NCBI RefSeq assembly: GCF_017573505.1
Contig: NZ_JAGEOJ010000003.1
Span: 599,082-663,081 of the forward strand
Direction: 5' to 3'
Source: Actinomadura barringtoniae
Lineage (GTDB): Bacteria > Actinomycetota > Actinomycetes > Streptosporangiales > Streptosporangiaceae
DNA: 64,000 nucleotides
The position numbers and the translations under genes were made by a program. Below the pieces are notes generated by a model, which saw only the letters and a list, made by a program, of their open reading frames with translations, was not told the DNA's origin and did not search any database. Positions 30,788 through 39,679 of this stretch are shown here, in pieces; position 1 is the stretch's first letter, and every line of letters begins with the position of its first letter.

Positions 30788-32749
30788 TCATGGAACGGTG
30801 CGGTGCACGTTCTCCTGCGCGCTCGGTCCGGGCTCGGCGGGCGCGATCCACGGACCCGGGATCGACATGTCCAGCACGCCCTCCTCGACCCAGGTGAACT
30901 CGCCGCCGAGCACCTGCTTGGCCAGCCGCGAGTCCAGGTCGTCGGTGTTGCGCCAGAGCCCGTCGAACAGCTCCTCGACGCGGATGCGGGCCTGGCGGCA
31001 GAACGCGTCGGCGAGCCGCATGGCGGACGGGCCCGGTGCGGTCGCGTCCACGCCCGCGAGCGGCTCCACGCCCTTCTTGGCGTCCTCCAGCGCCCGAACG
31101 CAGACGGCGCTCATCGCGTAGAGCTCGGCGCCGATGTCGACCATGCGGCCGAGGAAGCCCTGCTTGTACTCGAGCTTGCCCTGCCAGCGTCCGGCCGCGT
31201 AGAAGGTCGAACGGGCGAGCTTGCGGCTGGCGCGCTCGACATAGCGTAGGTGGCGGGCGAGCGGCCCGAACTCGGCGTACGCCCCGGGCCGCTGCCCCGA
31301 GCCCGCGACCAGCGTCGGCAGCCAACGCGCGTAGAAGCCGCCCGCCTTCGCCGCAGCCTTGGCCTTCTGCCCGGTGCTGGCGTCCGGGTCGATGATGTCG
31401 CCCGCGACCGACAGGTGCGCGTCCACGGCCTCGCGCGCGATCAGCAGGTGCATGATCTCGGTCGAGCCCTCGAAGATCCGGTTGATCCGCAGGTCGCGCA
31501 GCACCTGCTCGGCGGGCACGCCGCGTTCGCCGCGCGCCGCCAGGGACTCGGCGGTCTCGTAGCCGCGCCCGCCGCGCAACTGAACCAGCTCGTCGGCGAT
31601 CTTGCAGGCCATCTCCGAGGCCCACAGCTTGGCCAGCGCGGCCTCGATCCGGATGTCGTTGCGCTCGTCGTCGGCCAGGCTGCTGGACAGGTCGAGCATG
31701 GCCTCCAGCCCGTACGCGGTCGCCGCGATGAACGCGATCTTCTTGGAGATCGCCTCGTGCTCGCCGACCGGGCGGCCCCACTGAACGCGTTCCTTGGACC
31801 ACTCGCGGGCGATCTTGGTGGACCACTTGCCGGCGGCGGCGCACATCGCGGGCAGCGACAGGCGGCCGGTGTTCAGCGTGGTGAGTGCGATCTTGAGGCC
31901 CGCGCCCTCCTTGCCGATCAGGTTGGCGGCCGGGACCCGCACGTCGTGGAAGCGGGTGACGCCGTTCTCGATGCCGCGCAGGCCCATGAACGCGTTGCGG
32001 TTCTCGACCGTGATCCCGGGCGAGGCCGCCTCGACGACGAACGCCGAGATGCCGCCGCGATGGGTGTCGGACTTCGGAACGCGGGCCATGACCACGACCA
32101 GATCGGCGACGACGCCGTTGGTCGTCCACAGCTTGACGCCGTTCAGCACGTACTCGCCGCCGTCCTCGGAGGGCACCGCGGTCGTGCGCAGGCGGGCCGG
32201 GTCCGAGCCGACGTCGGGCTCGGTGAGCAGGAACGCGCTGATCTCGTTCGCGCAGCGCGGCAGCCAGGCGTCCTTTTGCTCGTCGGTGCCGAACAGCTTG
32301 ATGGGCTGCGGAACGCCGATGGATTGGTGCGCCGAGACGAGCGCGCCGAGGGCCGGGCTGACCGATCCGATGATCATCAAGGCCCGGCAGTAATGGAGCT
32401 GTCCGAGCCCGAGGCCGCCGTACCGTTCCGGAATCTTCATGCCGAGCGCGCCGAGCTCGCGCAGCCCTTTGATGACCTCGTCGGGAATGCGCGACTCGCG
32501 TTCGATGACGAACGGATCGATCTTGGTTGCGCAGAACTCGCGGAGCCGCGCGAGGAATTCCTCGCCCTTGTCACGGGTCGCGGCGTCGGGGCGCGGATGG
32601 GGGTGGATGAGGTCCAGCCGGAAGTCACCCAGGAACAACTGCTTGCCGAAGCTCGGGAGCCGCCACTCGGCCTCCCGGGCCTCCTCGGCGACCTTCCGTG
32701 CGGTGCGCTCGTCGACGCGTCCCGTGTCGGGGCGGTTCTGCTGGGTCAT
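30788..32749 (-). CDS. Acyl-CoA dehydrogenase with C-terminal extension
   Basis: A 653-aa FAD enzyme oxidising acyl-CoA to enoyl-CoA. Landmarks are LREFCATKIDPF, GALGMKIPERYGGLGL, FLLTEPDVGSDPARLRTTA (FAD loop), LNGVKLWTTNG, ENGVTRFHDVRVPAANLIG, LRGGRGYETAESLA and the catalytic-Glu region RIFEGSTEIMHLLIAREAVD. The length and a ~200-aa C-terminal helical part resemble very-long-chain or FadE-type enzymes rather than the 380-aa short-chain class. GAGGAGC precedes the ATG. It is divergent from an IclR gene, which may control it. Confidence 0.92.
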   Translation of the reverse strand: MTQQNRPDTGRVDERTARKVAEEAREAEWRLPSFGKQLFLGDFRLDLIHPHPRPDAATRDKGEEFLARLREFCATKIDPFVIERESRIPDEVIKGLRELGALGMKIPERYGGLGLGQLHYCRALMIIGSVSPALGALVSAHQSIGVPQPIKLFGTDEQKDAWLPRCANEISAFLLTEPDVGSDPARLRTTAVPSEDGGEYVLNGVKLWTTNGVVADLVVVMARVPKSDTHRGGISAFVVEAASPGITVENRNAFMGLRGIENGVTRFHDVRVPAANLIGKEGAGLKIALTTLNTGRLSLPAMCAAAGKWSTKIAREWSKERVQWGRPVGEHEAISKKIAFIAATAYGLEAMLDLSSSLADDERNDIRIEAALAKLWASEMACKIADELVQLRGGRGYETAESLAARGERGVPAEQVLRDLRINRIFEGSTEIMHLLIAREAVDAHLSVAGDIIDPDASTGQKAKAAAKAGGFYARWLPTLVAGSGQRPGAYAEFGPLARHLRYVERASRKLARSTFYAAGRWQGKLEYKQGFLGRMVDIGAELYAMSAVCVRALEDAKKGVEPLAGVDATAPGPSAMRLADAFCRQARIRVEELFDGLWRNTDDLDSRLAKQVLGGEFTWVEEGVLDMSIPGPWIAPAEPGPSAQENVHRTVP

Positions 32750-33071
32750 GCCGGCTCCTCACATGACGGCTTCGGAGGTTCCTCACTTGCGAAGTTACTC
32801 TTCAGTCTTACCCCTGAGTAGCCCCGAGAACAGTCCCCTCGTGAGCCCGCCGGGACGCGCCTTCACCAATGCGATTCAGGCGAACGGAAGTGTCCATTGG
32901 GAGCCGACTCGTCGCACCCTGTAAAGGCCCTCGAAAGGACCGTTCCATACCCCCCGCATTACCTGGGCCACTCCCGGAAACCGGCCACCGAGTGGCACAC
33001 GAAGTGATCCAATGGACCCAGTATCACCAAAGGCCTTGACCCAACGAGGCCAGAGGGGTTCGCTGTGCGTA
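32750..33071. promoter_or_regulatory. Divergent control region of acyl-CoA dehydrogenase and IclR genes
   Basis: A 320-base gap with no gene. It holds an imperfect inverted repeat near 32796-32820 (TACTC-TTCAG against CTGAGTA) that could be an IclR or fatty-acid-regulator site; TAACTT on the minus strand within it may be a -10 box. I see nothing else definite. Confidence 0.35.
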
Positions 33072-33830
33072 ATGGATGAGACACGGAGGCCCACTCTCAT
33101 CGCCTCGGTGCAACGCGCGTTGCATCTCATGGAGGCGGTGGCGTCGCATCCCAATGGAGCGCCCGCGAAACAGCTGGCCCGCGAGGCGCGGCTCCCCCTC
33201 GCCACCACTTACCACCTGCTGCGAACGCTCGCCCACGAGGGTTACGCGACCCGCCTGTCGGACGGCGTCTGGGTCCTTGGCGACCGCGTCCAGTCACTGC
33301 ACGGCCAGAGCAAGACCCAGCAGCTCCTCGCCCGCGTCCGCCCCACGCTGATCGCGCTCCGCGACGAACTCGGCGTCGCCTCCTACTTCGGCATGCACGA
33401 GGACGACGAGATCCGCATCGTCGACATCGCCGACGGCCCCCGTACCCCCCGCGTCGACCTCTGGGTCGGCTTCGACGAGGCCGCGCACGCCACCGCGATC
33501 GGCAAGTGCATGCTCCGCCAGCTCGACCAGGACAGCCAGCGCGACTACCTCGCCCGCCACCCCCTGGTCGACCTGACCCCCCACACGATCACCGACCCGC
33601 AGGCCCTCATGCGCGCCCTCGCCGACCCGAACGGCCTCTCCCTCGACCACGAGGAGTACGCCATCGGCACCAGCTGCGCCGCCGTCCCCGTCACCGACGC
33701 CACCGGCTCGGTGGTGGGCGCGCTCGCCATCTCCTGCCGTTCCAGCAAGCTCCCCAAGATCGAGGCGTCCGTCCACCGCATGCAGGCCACCGCCGCCCGC
33801 ATCCAGCGCACCCTCACCCTCACCACCTGA
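33072..33830 (+). CDS. IclR-family transcriptional regulator
   Basis: A 252-aa regulator. The winged helix-turn-helix is at about 8-68 (LIASVQRALHLMEAVASHPNGAPAKQLAREARLPLATTYHLLRTLAHEGYATR), followed by the IclR effector domain with GKCMLRQLD, LDHEEYAIGTSCAAVPVTDATGSVVGALAIS. IclR proteins sense small carbon metabolites and govern aromatic, acetate or fatty-acid catabolism. Divergence from the acyl-CoA dehydrogenase gene makes that gene a likely target. GAGGGG is somewhat far from the ATG at 33072; in-frame upstream codons back to 33012 are possible. Confidence 0.92.
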   Translation: MDETRRPTLIASVQRALHLMEAVASHPNGAPAKQLAREARLPLATTYHLLRTLAHEGYATRLSDGVWVLGDRVQSLHGQSKTQQLLARVRPTLIALRDELGVASYFGMHEDDEIRIVDIADGPRTPRVDLWVGFDEAAHATAIGKCMLRQLDQDSQRDYLARHPLVDLTPHTITDPQALMRALADPNGLSLDHEEYAIGTSCAAVPVTDATGSVVGALAISCRSSKLPKIEASVHRMQATAARIQRTLTLTT

Positions 33831-33853
33831 GGCCAACGCCACCCGATCTCGCC

Positions 33854-33901
33854 TTGGGAACGTTTCCAAAGACGACGTGACGCGTTTGGAAACGTTCCCA
33901 A
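33854..33901. terminator. Perfect 17-base inverted repeat between convergent regulators
   Basis: TTGGGAACGTTTCCAAA (33854-33870) and its exact complement (33885-33901) flank 14 bases, between the IclR and MerR stops. It can terminate both transcripts. Each arm also looks like a LacI-family operator (GGAAACGTTCC). Confidence 0.7.
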
Positions 33902-33917
33902 CCTCAGCGGCGCGGGG

Positions 33918-34286
33918 TCACATGGGAGGCACGGAGGCGCGGCGACTGCGCACCCGGGACTCCAGTTCGCGGATGCGCCGGCGCCCGGTCTCGACCTGCC
34001 CTTCCAGGGCCTTGACCTGCTGCTCCAGCTCCAGAACGCGCCGGATCGCGGCCAGGGTCATGCCCTCGCGAGTCAGCCCCACCACGTACTGCACGCGCCC
34101 GACCTCCACGCGCGAGTAGCGGCGCTGCCCGCCGTCGGTGCGGCGCGGGCGGACGACGTCGAACTCGTCCAGCCGCCGCAGGAACGCCTGCTGGAGCTCC
34201 AGCATCGAGGCGACCTGGCCGACCGAGTACAGCGGCGCGTACTCGTCGTCGAAGGGCAGCACGGAGCTAGGTGTGACCACGGCCAT
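33918..34286 (-). CDS. MerR-family regulator, HspR-like
   Basis: A 122-aa MerR-type protein. The winged helix region (LYSVGQVASMLELQQAFLRRLDEFDVVRPRRTDGGQRRYSRVEVGRVQYV, about 18-67) is followed by LTREGMTLAAIRRVLELEQQVKALEGQV and a coiled coil. The pattern is closest to HspR, the repressor of dnaK/clpB genes in actinomycetes, which lacks metal-binding cysteines; none are present here. No chaperone gene is nearby, so it is either a second HspR-like paralogue or a regulator of the neighbouring CoA genes. The start at 34286 has no strong ribosome-binding site. Confidence 0.85.
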   Translation of the reverse strand: MAVVTPSSVLPFDDEYAPLYSVGQVASMLELQQAFLRRLDEFDVVRPRRTDGGQRRYSRVEVGRVQYVVGLTREGMTLAAIRRVLELEQQVKALEGQVETGRRRIRELESRVRSRRASVPPM

Positions 34287-34342
34287 GGTCGATCAGCCAA
34301 CCATGAGCGGCGCCGCAGGTCAGGGAGGCGTGCCGCGACCGA

Positions 34343-35137
34343 TCATCGACCGGTGAAGTCGGGCTTGCGGCCTTCGAGGAAGGCGGTGATGCCTTCCTTG
34401 GCGTCTTCGGTGCCGGCCAGTTCCACTAGGCCTCCTAGGAGGTAGGCGACCTGGTCTTCCAGGGAACGGCCTTCGATGGCGAAGAAGGCGTCGCGGCCGA
34501 TGCGGAGGCCGATGGGGCTCTTGGCGGCGATGGTGGAGGCCAGTTCGGTGACGCGGGCGTCCAGGTCGGCTCGGGGGACGACCTCGGTGACCAGGCCGAT
34601 CTGGTGGGCTTCGGCGGCGGTGACCCGGCCGCCGGTGTAGTAGAGCTTGAAGGCCTGCTTGGGGGCCACGTTGCGGTTGATGATGGCCATGATCATCATG
34701 GGCCACAGGCCGACGTTGACCTCGGGGGTTCCCAGCTTGACGTCGTCGGCGGCGATCACCAGGTCGCAGGCGGCGGCGAGGCCCAGGCCGCCGGCCACGG
34801 CATGGCCGTTGAGGCGGGCGATCACCGGCTTGCCGATGCCGGGGAACGCGGTGAAGAGGCGGTACGGGGCGCTCTCGCGGATGTCCGCGGGGTCGGCCAC
34901 GGGGCGGCCGTCCTCTTGTTTGGCGCCCAGGCCGCCCAGGTCGGCACCGGCGCAGAAGGCCCGGTCACCGGAGCCGGTCAGGACGATCACGCGGACGTCG
35001 TCGTCCAGCCGAGCCGTCTCGAACGCGTCGAGGAGCTCGTCGATCATCTGGTCGCTGAGGGCGTTGCGCGCCTCGGGGCGGTTGAGCGTGATCGTGGCGA
35101 CCCGGTCCGCCACCTCGTAGATGATCGCCTCGTACAT
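34343..35137 (-). CDS. Enoyl-CoA hydratase/isomerase (crotonase) family protein
   Basis: A 264-aa crotonase-fold enzyme. The oxyanion-hole segments are AFCAGADLGGLG and NGHAVAGGLGLAAACDLVIA; TPEVNVGLWPMM supplies the first catalytic Glu. The second Glu of true hydratases (AMEMVLTG in crotonase) aligns with AFKLYYTG, where Lys replaces Glu, so simple hydration is doubtful and an isomerase or other reaction is possible. GAGGAGG precedes the ATG at 35137. A hairpin separates it from the thiolase upstream on the same strand, so it may have its own promoter. Confidence 0.88.
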   Translation of the reverse strand: MYEAIIYEVADRVATITLNRPEARNALSDQMIDELLDAFETARLDDDVRVIVLTGSGDRAFCAGADLGGLGAKQEDGRPVADPADIRESAPYRLFTAFPGIGKPVIARLNGHAVAGGLGLAAACDLVIAADDVKLGTPEVNVGLWPMMIMAIINRNVAPKQAFKLYYTGGRVTAAEAHQIGLVTEVVPRADLDARVTELASTIAAKSPIGLRIGRDAFFAIEGRSLEDQVAYLLGGLVELAGTEDAKEGITAFLEGRKPDFTGR

Positions 35138-35156
35138 GCGCCCTCCTCGGACGGAC

Positions 35157-35190
35157 GAACGGGCGGGGGCCCGCAGGTCCCCGCCCGTTC
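35157..35190 (-). terminator. Terminator between thiolase and crotonase genes
   Basis: Perfect 12-bp stem GAACGGGCGGGG / CCCCGCCCGTTC with a 10-base loop, just after the thiolase stop. Confidence 0.75.
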
Positions 35191-35205
35191 TCAGAAAAGC
35201 TCGGA

Positions 35206-36351
35206 TCAGATGCGCTCGATGATCGTCGCGTTGGCCTGGCCGCCACCCTCGCACATGGTCTGGAGGCCGTAGCGGCCGCCCGTGCGCTCCAGCTCGTGCA
35301 GCAGCTTGGTCATCAGGATGCCGCCGGTCGCGCCGAGCGGGTGGCCGAGGGCGATCGCGCCGCCGTTCGGGTTGGTCTTCTCCAGCGAGGCGCCGGTGTC
35401 GGCGGCCCACGCCATCGGGACCGGGGCGAACGCCTCGTTGACCTCGAAGACGTCGATGTCGTCGATCTTCAGTCCGCTGCGCTGCAGCGCCTTCTCGGTC
35501 GCCGGGATCGGGCCGGTCAGCATGTAGACCGGGTCCGAGCCGCAGACCGAGAGGGTGTGGATGCGGGCGCGCGGGGTCAGGTTGTGCTGCTTCACGGCCT
35601 CCTCGGAGGCGATCAGCAGCGCGGAGGCGCCGACGGAGATCTGCGAGGCGACGGCGGCGGTGATGTCCCAGCCCTCGCGCAGCGGCTTCAGGCCCGCCAT
35701 CTTCTCCATGGTGGTGTCGGGGCGGGCGCCCTCGTCCTTGGACAGCCCGGCGATCGGGGCGATCTCACGGTCGAAGTAGCCGGCCTCGATGGCCTTGGCG
35801 GCGCGCTGGTGGCTCTCCAGGGCGAAGCGCTCCAGGTCCTCGCGGCTGAAGCCCCACTTCTCGGCCATCAGCTGCGCGCCGCGGAACTGCGAGATCTCCT
35901 GCATGCCGTAACGCTCGGCCCAGCCCTCGCCGTACGGGAAGGGCATGCCCTTCTCCAGCGCCATGGCGACCGAGGAGCCCATCGGCACGACGGCCATCTG
36001 CTCGATGCCGGACGCGACGACCAGGTCCTGGGTGCCCGACAGCACGCCCTGCGCGGCGAAGTGGATCGCCTGCTGGGAGGAGCCGCACTGGCGGTCGATC
36101 GTCACACCGGGCACGGTCTCGGGCAGCCCGGCGGAGAGCCAGGCGGTACGCGCGATGTCCAGCGACTGCGGTCCGACCTGCATGACGCAGCCGGTGATCA
36201 CGTCTTCGACGGCCGACGGGTCCACTCCGGTGCGGTTCACGAGCTCCTTGAGCACGTGCGCACCGAGGTCGGCGGGATGAACGTCCTTCAGGGCACCCTT
36301 CTTGGTGCCGACGGGGGTACGGACCGCGCCGACGATGTACGCCTCGGCCAC
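35206..36351 (-). CDS. Acetyl-CoA C-acyltransferase (thiolase)
   Basis: A 381-aa thiolase of the FadA group. The acyl-accepting Cys is in TIDRQCGSSQQA (about 88). NEAFAPVPMAWA and IALGHPLGATG carry the conserved Asn and His, and MCEGGGQANATIIE the second Cys. Start MAEAYIVGAVRTPVG is standard. It cleaves 3-ketoacyl-CoA in beta-oxidation or condenses acetyl-CoA. With the nearby crotonase, acyl-CoA dehydrogenase and CoA transferase it makes most of a beta-oxidation set, lacking a 3-hydroxyacyl-CoA dehydrogenase in the window. It probably has its own promoter in 36352-36558. Confidence 0.94.
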   Translation of the reverse strand: MAEAYIVGAVRTPVGTKKGALKDVHPADLGAHVLKELVNRTGVDPSAVEDVITGCVMQVGPQSLDIARTAWLSAGLPETVPGVTIDRQCGSSQQAIHFAAQGVLSGTQDLVVASGIEQMAVVPMGSSVAMALEKGMPFPYGEGWAERYGMQEISQFRGAQLMAEKWGFSREDLERFALESHQRAAKAIEAGYFDREIAPIAGLSKDEGARPDTTMEKMAGLKPLREGWDITAAVASQISVGASALLIASEEAVKQHNLTPRARIHTLSVCGSDPVYMLTGPIPATEKALQRSGLKIDDIDVFEVNEAFAPVPMAWAADTGASLEKTNPNGGAIALGHPLGATGGILMTKLLHELERTGGRYGLQTMCEGGGQANATIIERI

Positions 36352-36558
36352 TGCGCCTCCAAAGTGTGGGGTTGGGGTTCCGTCCCGAAACCGAGTGAGA
36401 TTCGGTTAGTCAGTATGAGATTACATCCCATCGGACGCAACGCCATGTGACCTGCCTCTCGATCGGCTCCCGTCACACCGTAGACGCAGCTCAGCAGGGG
36501 TGCCTGCCAGGCTCGGCGAGGGTGCCCGCCAGTCCCGGCCAAGTGCCGGGCGAGAGGC

Positions 36559-38619
36559 TCAGCCGGTCTCGGACCGGCCCGCCCCGGCGGCCTCGACCTC
36601 GGCGTGGACCTCCTTGGCGTCGGCGTCGTCACCGAGCGTCTCCCGGGACAGCTGATCGAGCAACTCCGACAGCTCCGGATGCTCCTCGGGAGACCAGCCC
36701 TCCAGGTGCTTGGCCAGGCCCTGCTTTCGGGCCGCGACCAAACGGTCCGCGACGGTACGCCCGGAATCGGTGATCACCAGGTCGCCGTCATGCCGTTCGA
36801 CGAAGCCCGCGTTGACCAGCCGGTCGACGTACGGCCGGCCGTGCTCGATCGGCACACCCGCCCGTTCGGCGAGCTCGGCGCCCGGCACCGTCTCGTCCCT
36901 GGCGATCCGGCAGAGCGCCCACATGCTGCCCGCGGGCAGGTTGACCCCGGCGGCGGCGCCGATCCGCTCGTACACCTCCATCGCGCCGGCGTCCTTGCGC
37001 ATCAGCTCGCTCAGCGCGCGCTCGATCTCGTGCCGGGACGAACGGACCGTCGGCGCGCCGCCGAAGCCCTCCCCGTAGTCGCGGGTCTGGGAGGTGGCGC
37101 GCAGCGGCACCTCCTTCAGGAACCAGGTCAGCACGATCGCGATGGCCGCGACCGGGACCGCCAGCAGGAACACCGTGTCGATCGACTGCGCGTACGCGTG
37201 CAGCACCTCGGTCTTGGTCTGAACGGGGAACTTGTCGAGCAGCTTCGGGTTGCCCTGCACCGCCTCAGGGTTGAAGCCCGGCGGCAGCTCGCCCTTCTTG
37301 GCGATGTCGGTCATGTGGTCGGCGAGCCGGTTGGCGAAGACCGACCCGAACACCGCCACACCGAACGAGCCGCCGATCTGCCGGAAGAAGGTGACGCCGG
37401 AGGTGGCCGCGCCCAGGTCCTCGTAGGACACGGCGTTCTGCACGGCGATGACCAGCACCTGCATCACCAGGCCCAGCCCGAAGCCGAGCAGGGCGAAGCG
37501 CAGGCTCATCGACAGGGTCGAGGACGTCTCGTCCATCTTCGACAGCAGGAACAGCGCGACCGCGATGATCGGCGTGCCCACGATCGGATAGATCTTGTAG
37601 CGGCCGGTGGCGCTGATCAGCTGCCCGGACCCGATCGAGCTGATCAGCATGCCGACCATCATCGGCAGCAGGTAGACGCCCGACAGCGTGGGCGAGACGC
37701 CGTGCACGACCTGCAGGAAGATCGGCAGGAACGTCAGCGCGCCGAACATCGCGAAGCCGACCACGAAGCTGATGGACGAGCCGAGGTTGAACACCGGCGC
37801 GCGGAACAGCCGCGGTGGCATGACCGGCTCGGCGGCGCGCTGCTCGACGAAGATCCAGAGCACGATCAGGATGACGGAGCCGACGCCGAGCCCGATGATC
37901 TGCGGCGACAGCCAGTCGTACTGCGTGCCGCCCCAGGTGGTCATCAGCACCAGGCCGGTCGCCCACCCGACGATGAGCAGCGTACCCAGGTAGTCGATCT
38001 TGTGCTGGTGGCGTTCGGACGTGGCGTGCAGCACCGCCGCGATCACGATCAGCGCGAGGATGCCGATCGGGATGTTGATGTAGAAGACCCAGCGCCACGA
38101 CAGGTTGTCGACGAACCAGCCGCCGAGCAGGGGCCCGCAGACGCTCGCGACGCCGAAGACGGCGCCGAACATGCCCTGGTAGCGGCCGCGCTCACGGGGC
38201 GGAACGACGTCGCCGACGATCGCGACGACCAGCACCATCAGCCCGCCGCCGCCGAGGCCCTGCACGGCGCGGAACGCGATGAGCTCGCTCATGCCCTGCG
38301 CGATGCCGCACAGCGCCGACCCGATCAGGAAGATGACGATCGAGGCCTGGAACAGCCGCTTGCGGCCGTACTGGTCGCCGAGCTTGCCCCACAGCGGTGT
38401 CGAGGCGGTCGAGGACAGCAGGTACGCGGTGACCACCCACGACAGGTGGTTCAGCCCGCCGAGGTCGCTGACGATCGTGGGCAGCGCGGTGGACACGATC
38501 GTCTGGTCCAGCGCGGCGAGCAGCATGGCGAGCATGAGCGCGCCGAGGATCACCGCCAGGTCCCTGCCCTTGGGCATGTCCTCGTGCGGTCGCTCAGCCG
38601 TCGTTGCCTCTGCCGTCAT
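36559..38619 (-). CDS. DHA2-type MFS drug exporter fused to a winged-helix domain
   Basis: A 686-aa protein. Residues about 15-535 are a 14-segment DHA2 proton antiporter, with [19 protein letters not shown] (motif D1), [13 protein letters not shown] (motif A), [12 protein letters not shown] (motif B) and [20 protein letters not shown] (motif C). Residues about 550-675 form a cytosolic MarR-like winged helix ([67 protein letters not shown]). The fused domain could sense substrate or gate the pump; DNA binding from the membrane is less likely. I chose the ATG at 38619 because homologous sequence starts there. Confidence 0.88.
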   Translation of the reverse strand: MTAEATTAERPHEDMPKGRDLAVILGALMLAMLLAALDQTIVSTALPTIVSDLGGLNHLSWVVTAYLLSSTASTPLWGKLGDQYGRKRLFQASIVIFLIGSALCGIAQGMSELIAFRAVQGLGGGGLMVLVVAIVGDVVPPRERGRYQGMFGAVFGVASVCGPLLGGWFVDNLSWRWVFYINIPIGILALIVIAAVLHATSERHQHKIDYLGTLLIVGWATGLVLMTTWGGTQYDWLSPQIIGLGVGSVILIVLWIFVEQRAAEPVMPPRLFRAPVFNLGSSISFVVGFAMFGALTFLPIFLQVVHGVSPTLSGVYLLPMMVGMLISSIGSGQLISATGRYKIYPIVGTPIIAVALFLLSKMDETSSTLSMSLRFALLGFGLGLVMQVLVIAVQNAVSYEDLGAATSGVTFFRQIGGSFGVAVFGSVFANRLADHMTDIAKKGELPPGFNPEAVQGNPKLLDKFPVQTKTEVLHAYAQSIDTVFLLAVPVAAIAIVLTWFLKEVPLRATSQTRDYGEGFGGAPTVRSSRHEIERALSELMRKDAGAMEVYERIGAAAGVNLPAGSMWALCRIARDETVPGAELAERAGVPIEHGRPYVDRLVNAGFVERHDGDLVITDSGRTVADRLVAARKQGLAKHLEGWSPEEHPELSELLDQLSRETLGDDADAKEVHAEVEAAGAGRSETG

Positions 38620-38709
38620 AGCCGCCCCCCGCGACACGTGACTTATCGGGAGAGGCCTACCCACCCAGGAGGCGAAGATCACACCCCATCCGCACCCGGT
38701 CCCCAAACC

Positions 38710-38772
38710 CGCCGATCTTGCTCTCAGCGCCCTCCGTTCCGGCGTGTCGGGGCGCTGAGAGCAAGATCGGCG
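38710..38772. repeat. 22-base perfect inverted repeat
   Basis: The arms at 38710-38731 and 38751-38772 (core CTTGCTCTCAGCG and complement) flank 19 bases. It lies after the 38801-39211 gene and before the MFS gene, both on the minus strand, so it is probably a terminator; its length suggests a dispersed element. Confidence 0.7.
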
Positions 38773-38800
38773 AATGGGTGGGCCAGCGGGGCTAGCGGGG

Positions 38801-39211
38801 CTAGCGGGCTAGGAGGTCTTTGGTGACTTTGGCGGAGCCGACCGCCGCGGTGCCGCCCGCGACGGCGACCGCGCTCGCGGTGACCCACAGCGGCAGCCGT
38901 CCGCGCGACTGCAGCCCGTTCACCGTGTCGAGGGCGTCGACGACCAGGCCGAGCCGCGCCCAGATCTTGCGGCCCGAGCCCTTGCTGAGCAGGTAGCCGG
39001 CGCCGAGCGCGATCTCACGGGCGGCGAACATCCGGGTGACGTAGTCGCGGCCGCCGTCGGAGCCGCTGCCCATCCCCATGAGCTTGACGGTGAGGCCGGG
39101 CGCCGCGAACGCCACCGCGCCGAAGGCGACCCGCGTGCGGGCCACGTTCAGCATCAGGCCGTCGATGACGTCGCCGGCGGCGGGCTTCTGGTCTTCCTTC
39201 TCATCTGCCAC
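38801..39211 (-). CDS. Small membrane-associated protein of unknown function
   Basis: A 136-aa protein with an acidic start ([20 protein letters not shown]), a weakly hydrophobic stretch ([18 protein letters not shown]) and a second near the end ([19 protein letters not shown]). [24 protein letters not shown] with the Arg-Glu pair recalls the DUF4267 group of actinomycete membrane proteins. No function is known to me. It ends beside short GGGGCTAGC direct repeats (38785-38815) and is divergent from the small gene at 39324. Confidence 0.65.
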   Translation of the reverse strand: MADEKEDQKPAAGDVIDGLMLNVARTRVAFGAVAFAAPGLTVKLMGMGSGSDGGRDYVTRMFAAREIALGAGYLLSKGSGRKIWARLGLVVDALDTVNGLQSRGRLPLWVTASAVAVAGGTAAVGSAKVTKDLLAR

Positions 39212-39323
39212 GCACGTGAGGCTATCCCCGTGCCGAACCGGGTTCGACTACCGGGGTAATGCATTTCTTACCCGTCTATGGTTCAAGGGAGAGGCTTCCG
39301 TCCCCCCGACCGAAGGTGGCCCC

Positions 39324-39485
39324 ATGGAAGGGATCATCGCGCTCGTCGTGATGGCGCTGCTGTGCGCGTTCGTGGTGCGCTGGCTCGGAACGCGGCTCCG
39401 GCTCGGCAACCCGACCCGCATGGCCGTCATCATCGTGTTCGTCCTGGTCGTGCTCACGCTGTACGGCGAGCACCTCAAGAAGTAG
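39324..39485 (+). CDS. Small two-span membrane protein
   Basis: A 53-aa protein made of two membrane segments (GIIALVVMALLCAFVVRWLG and MAVIIVFVLVVLTLYGEHL) joined by a short basic loop (TRLRLGNPTR), ending in HLKK. GAAGGTGG precedes the ATG at 39324. The layout is that of small integral membrane proteins that bind larger partners. No family name is certain. The 190 bases after it contain nothing I can assign. Confidence 0.6.
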   Translation: MEGIIALVVMALLCAFVVRWLGTRLRLGNPTRMAVIIVFVLVVLTLYGEHLKK

Positions 39486-39679
39486 GGGTTTCGCCGGATT
39501 TTCTCGCCCCGTGAGGCGAACTTCCTGGCCCCCGGGAGAGTCATACCTGACGAATCGGCTTCCAACCCCGCTCGAGTCGGCTTCTGTAATCAGCAGTCAA
39601 GTGTCGGCGACGCCTCGCGACCGCCAGCGCGAGCGGCAGCACGCAGGCGGAGCCGACCTGAGCCGAGGGAGAACTAGCA

